64,000 nt of DNA from NCBI RefSeq assembly GCF_002115785.1, contig NZ_JFJY01000005.1, forward strand, positions 62,001 to 126,000, read 5' to 3'. Position numbers and translations under genes: made by a program. This document shows, in pieces, positions 63,340-64,000 of the stretch (positions are counted from its first letter, which is position 1; every line of letters starts with the position of its first letter). This DNA is from Thalassospira sp. MCCC 1A03138. GTDB lineage: Bacteria > Pseudomonadota > Alphaproteobacteria > Rhodospirillales > Thalassospiraceae. The notes beneath the pieces are model-generated. The model ran no database searches. It saw only the letters and a list, made by a program, of their open reading frames with translations, and was not told the DNA's origin.

Positions 63340-64000
63340 TTATCGCTTCCAGTTCTTCAATGCCTTGACCGCGCCCAGCATTGTTGCTTCGCTATGAGCG
63401 AACGAGAAGCGGACATAATGTTTGCCGCGCAGGCGATCAAAATCGGTACCCGGCGTGGTGGCAACACCGGTTTCGTCGAGCATGCGACGGCAGAATGCCT
63501 CGCTATCATCCGTCAGGTTGCGGACATCTGCATAGAGATAAAACGCACCATCTGCCGGGGCGAAGTTGGTGAAGCCCGCAGCGGGCAGTTCATTTCGCAG
63601 AATTTCGCGATTGCGGGCATAGGCTGCGACATTGGCCTGCAATTCGTCCTCACAATCAAACGCCGCAACGGCGGCGATCTGTGATAATGCCGGGGCCGAA
63701 ATGAACAGGTTCTGTTGCAGGCATTCGACCGCACGCATCAGATCGGGGGGCACCACCGCCCAACCCAGACGCCAGCCGGTCATCGAGAAATATTTCGAGA
63801 AGCTGTTGATGATGATCGCATCATCGCCGAATTCAAGTGCGGTGCATTCCCGGACATCGCCAAACGAAATGCCCTGATAAATCTCGTCACTGATCAGGCG
63901 AATACCATTTTCCCGGCAATAGGTCGCCAGTTCACGGTAGGTTTCAACGTCAATCATGCTGCCCGCCGGGTTAGACGGGCTTGCAACAATCAGACCGTCA
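63340..64000 (-). CDS. Class I/II PLP-dependent aminotransferase (5' end outside window)
   Basis: The C-terminal 219 residues of an aminotransferase; the frame is open through base 64000. Visible motifs are ASPSNPAGSM (PLP loop), LISDEIYQGISF (Asp and Tyr contacts), SFSKYFSMTGWRLGW (PLP lysine) and HYVRFSFAHS (substrate-carboxylate Arg). It resembles the aspartate/aromatic aminotransferase branch; the substrate cannot be fixed without the N-terminus. It is convergent with rne. Confidence 0.9.
   Translation of the reverse strand, partial: DGLIVASPSNPAGSMIDVETYRELATYCRENGIRLISDEIYQGISFGDVRECTALEFGDDAIIINSFSKYFSMTGWRLGWAVVPPDLMRAVECLQQNLFISAPALSQIAAVAAFDCEDELQANVAAYARNREILRNELPAAGFTNFAPADGAFYLYADVRNLTDDSEAFCRRMLDETGVATTPGTDFDRLRGKHYVRFSFAHSEATMLGAVKALKNWKR

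Noticed and set aside
1..64000. CRISPR arrays, insertion sequences, integrase or transposase genes
   Set aside because: No regularly spaced repeats, terminal inverted repeats with a transposase, or integrase motifs were found, even beside tRNA-Met.

Overview
The window looks like the chromosome of a marine-type alphaproteobacterium of the Rhodospirillales, most like Thalassospira. That is inference from gene content and style: an RNase E with a long insertion in its S1 domain and a GWW-type C-terminal tail, a complete ISC iron-sulfur operon with an alphaproteobacterial IscR, a TRAP transporter, many AraC/EamA pairs and moderately GC-rich coding sequence. No rRNA gene, insertion sequence, integrase or CRISPR array is visible. 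One tRNA gene (tRNA-Met, CAT) is present.

1-16 kb is accessory metabolism and transport. It holds an AraC regulator facing a PhyH-type dioxygenase, an adenosine/adenine deaminase, a YddG-like exporter with its AraC regulator, a GntR-dctPQM TRAP cluster, an EAL phosphodiesterase, two more EamA exporters each next to a regulator (AraC, LysR), a D-2-hydroxyacid dehydrogenase and a DUF1127-like small protein.

16-24 kb is the least ordinary part. It opens with about 700 bases of inverted-repeat-rich DNA without a convincing gene. An operon of three unknown GTG-started genes follows; two of them are paralogous membrane proteins. Next come an SDR-type reductase with a divergent AraC regulator, an AT-rich coiled-coil membrane protein, and a hicAB toxin-antitoxin module with paired operators, flanked by two copies of a 45-base repeat. 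A structured segment resembling phage C4-type antisense RNA then lies beside tRNA-Met. The 20.2-23.9 kb part reads as a decayed integrative element anchored at the tRNA.

24-36 kb is core sulfur and Fe-S metabolism on the minus strand: cysE-iscR-(NifS-like desulfurase)-iscS-iscU-iscA-hscB-hscA-fdx-iscX, then tenA and mnmA. A sigma70-type promoter in front of cysE overlaps a good IscR type 1 site. This suggests that cysteine supply and cluster assembly share one IscR-controlled start. MnmA uses sulfur from IscS, so its position fits.

36-64 kb is housekeeping: anmK, tyrS, a giant AsmA/YhdP-like protein, glnE, a PrxQ/Bcp peroxiredoxin, an unusual protein combining degenerate HPt and receiver domains, a DUF455 protein, an alcohol dehydrogenase, a GST, an alkylation-repair pair (ogt plus an AdaA-AlkA fusion), a nucleoside-type deaminase, prfB with its programmed frameshift, phoD, PBP1A, amiC, rne and a partial aminotransferase. 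Strong palindromic terminators separate many of these units.
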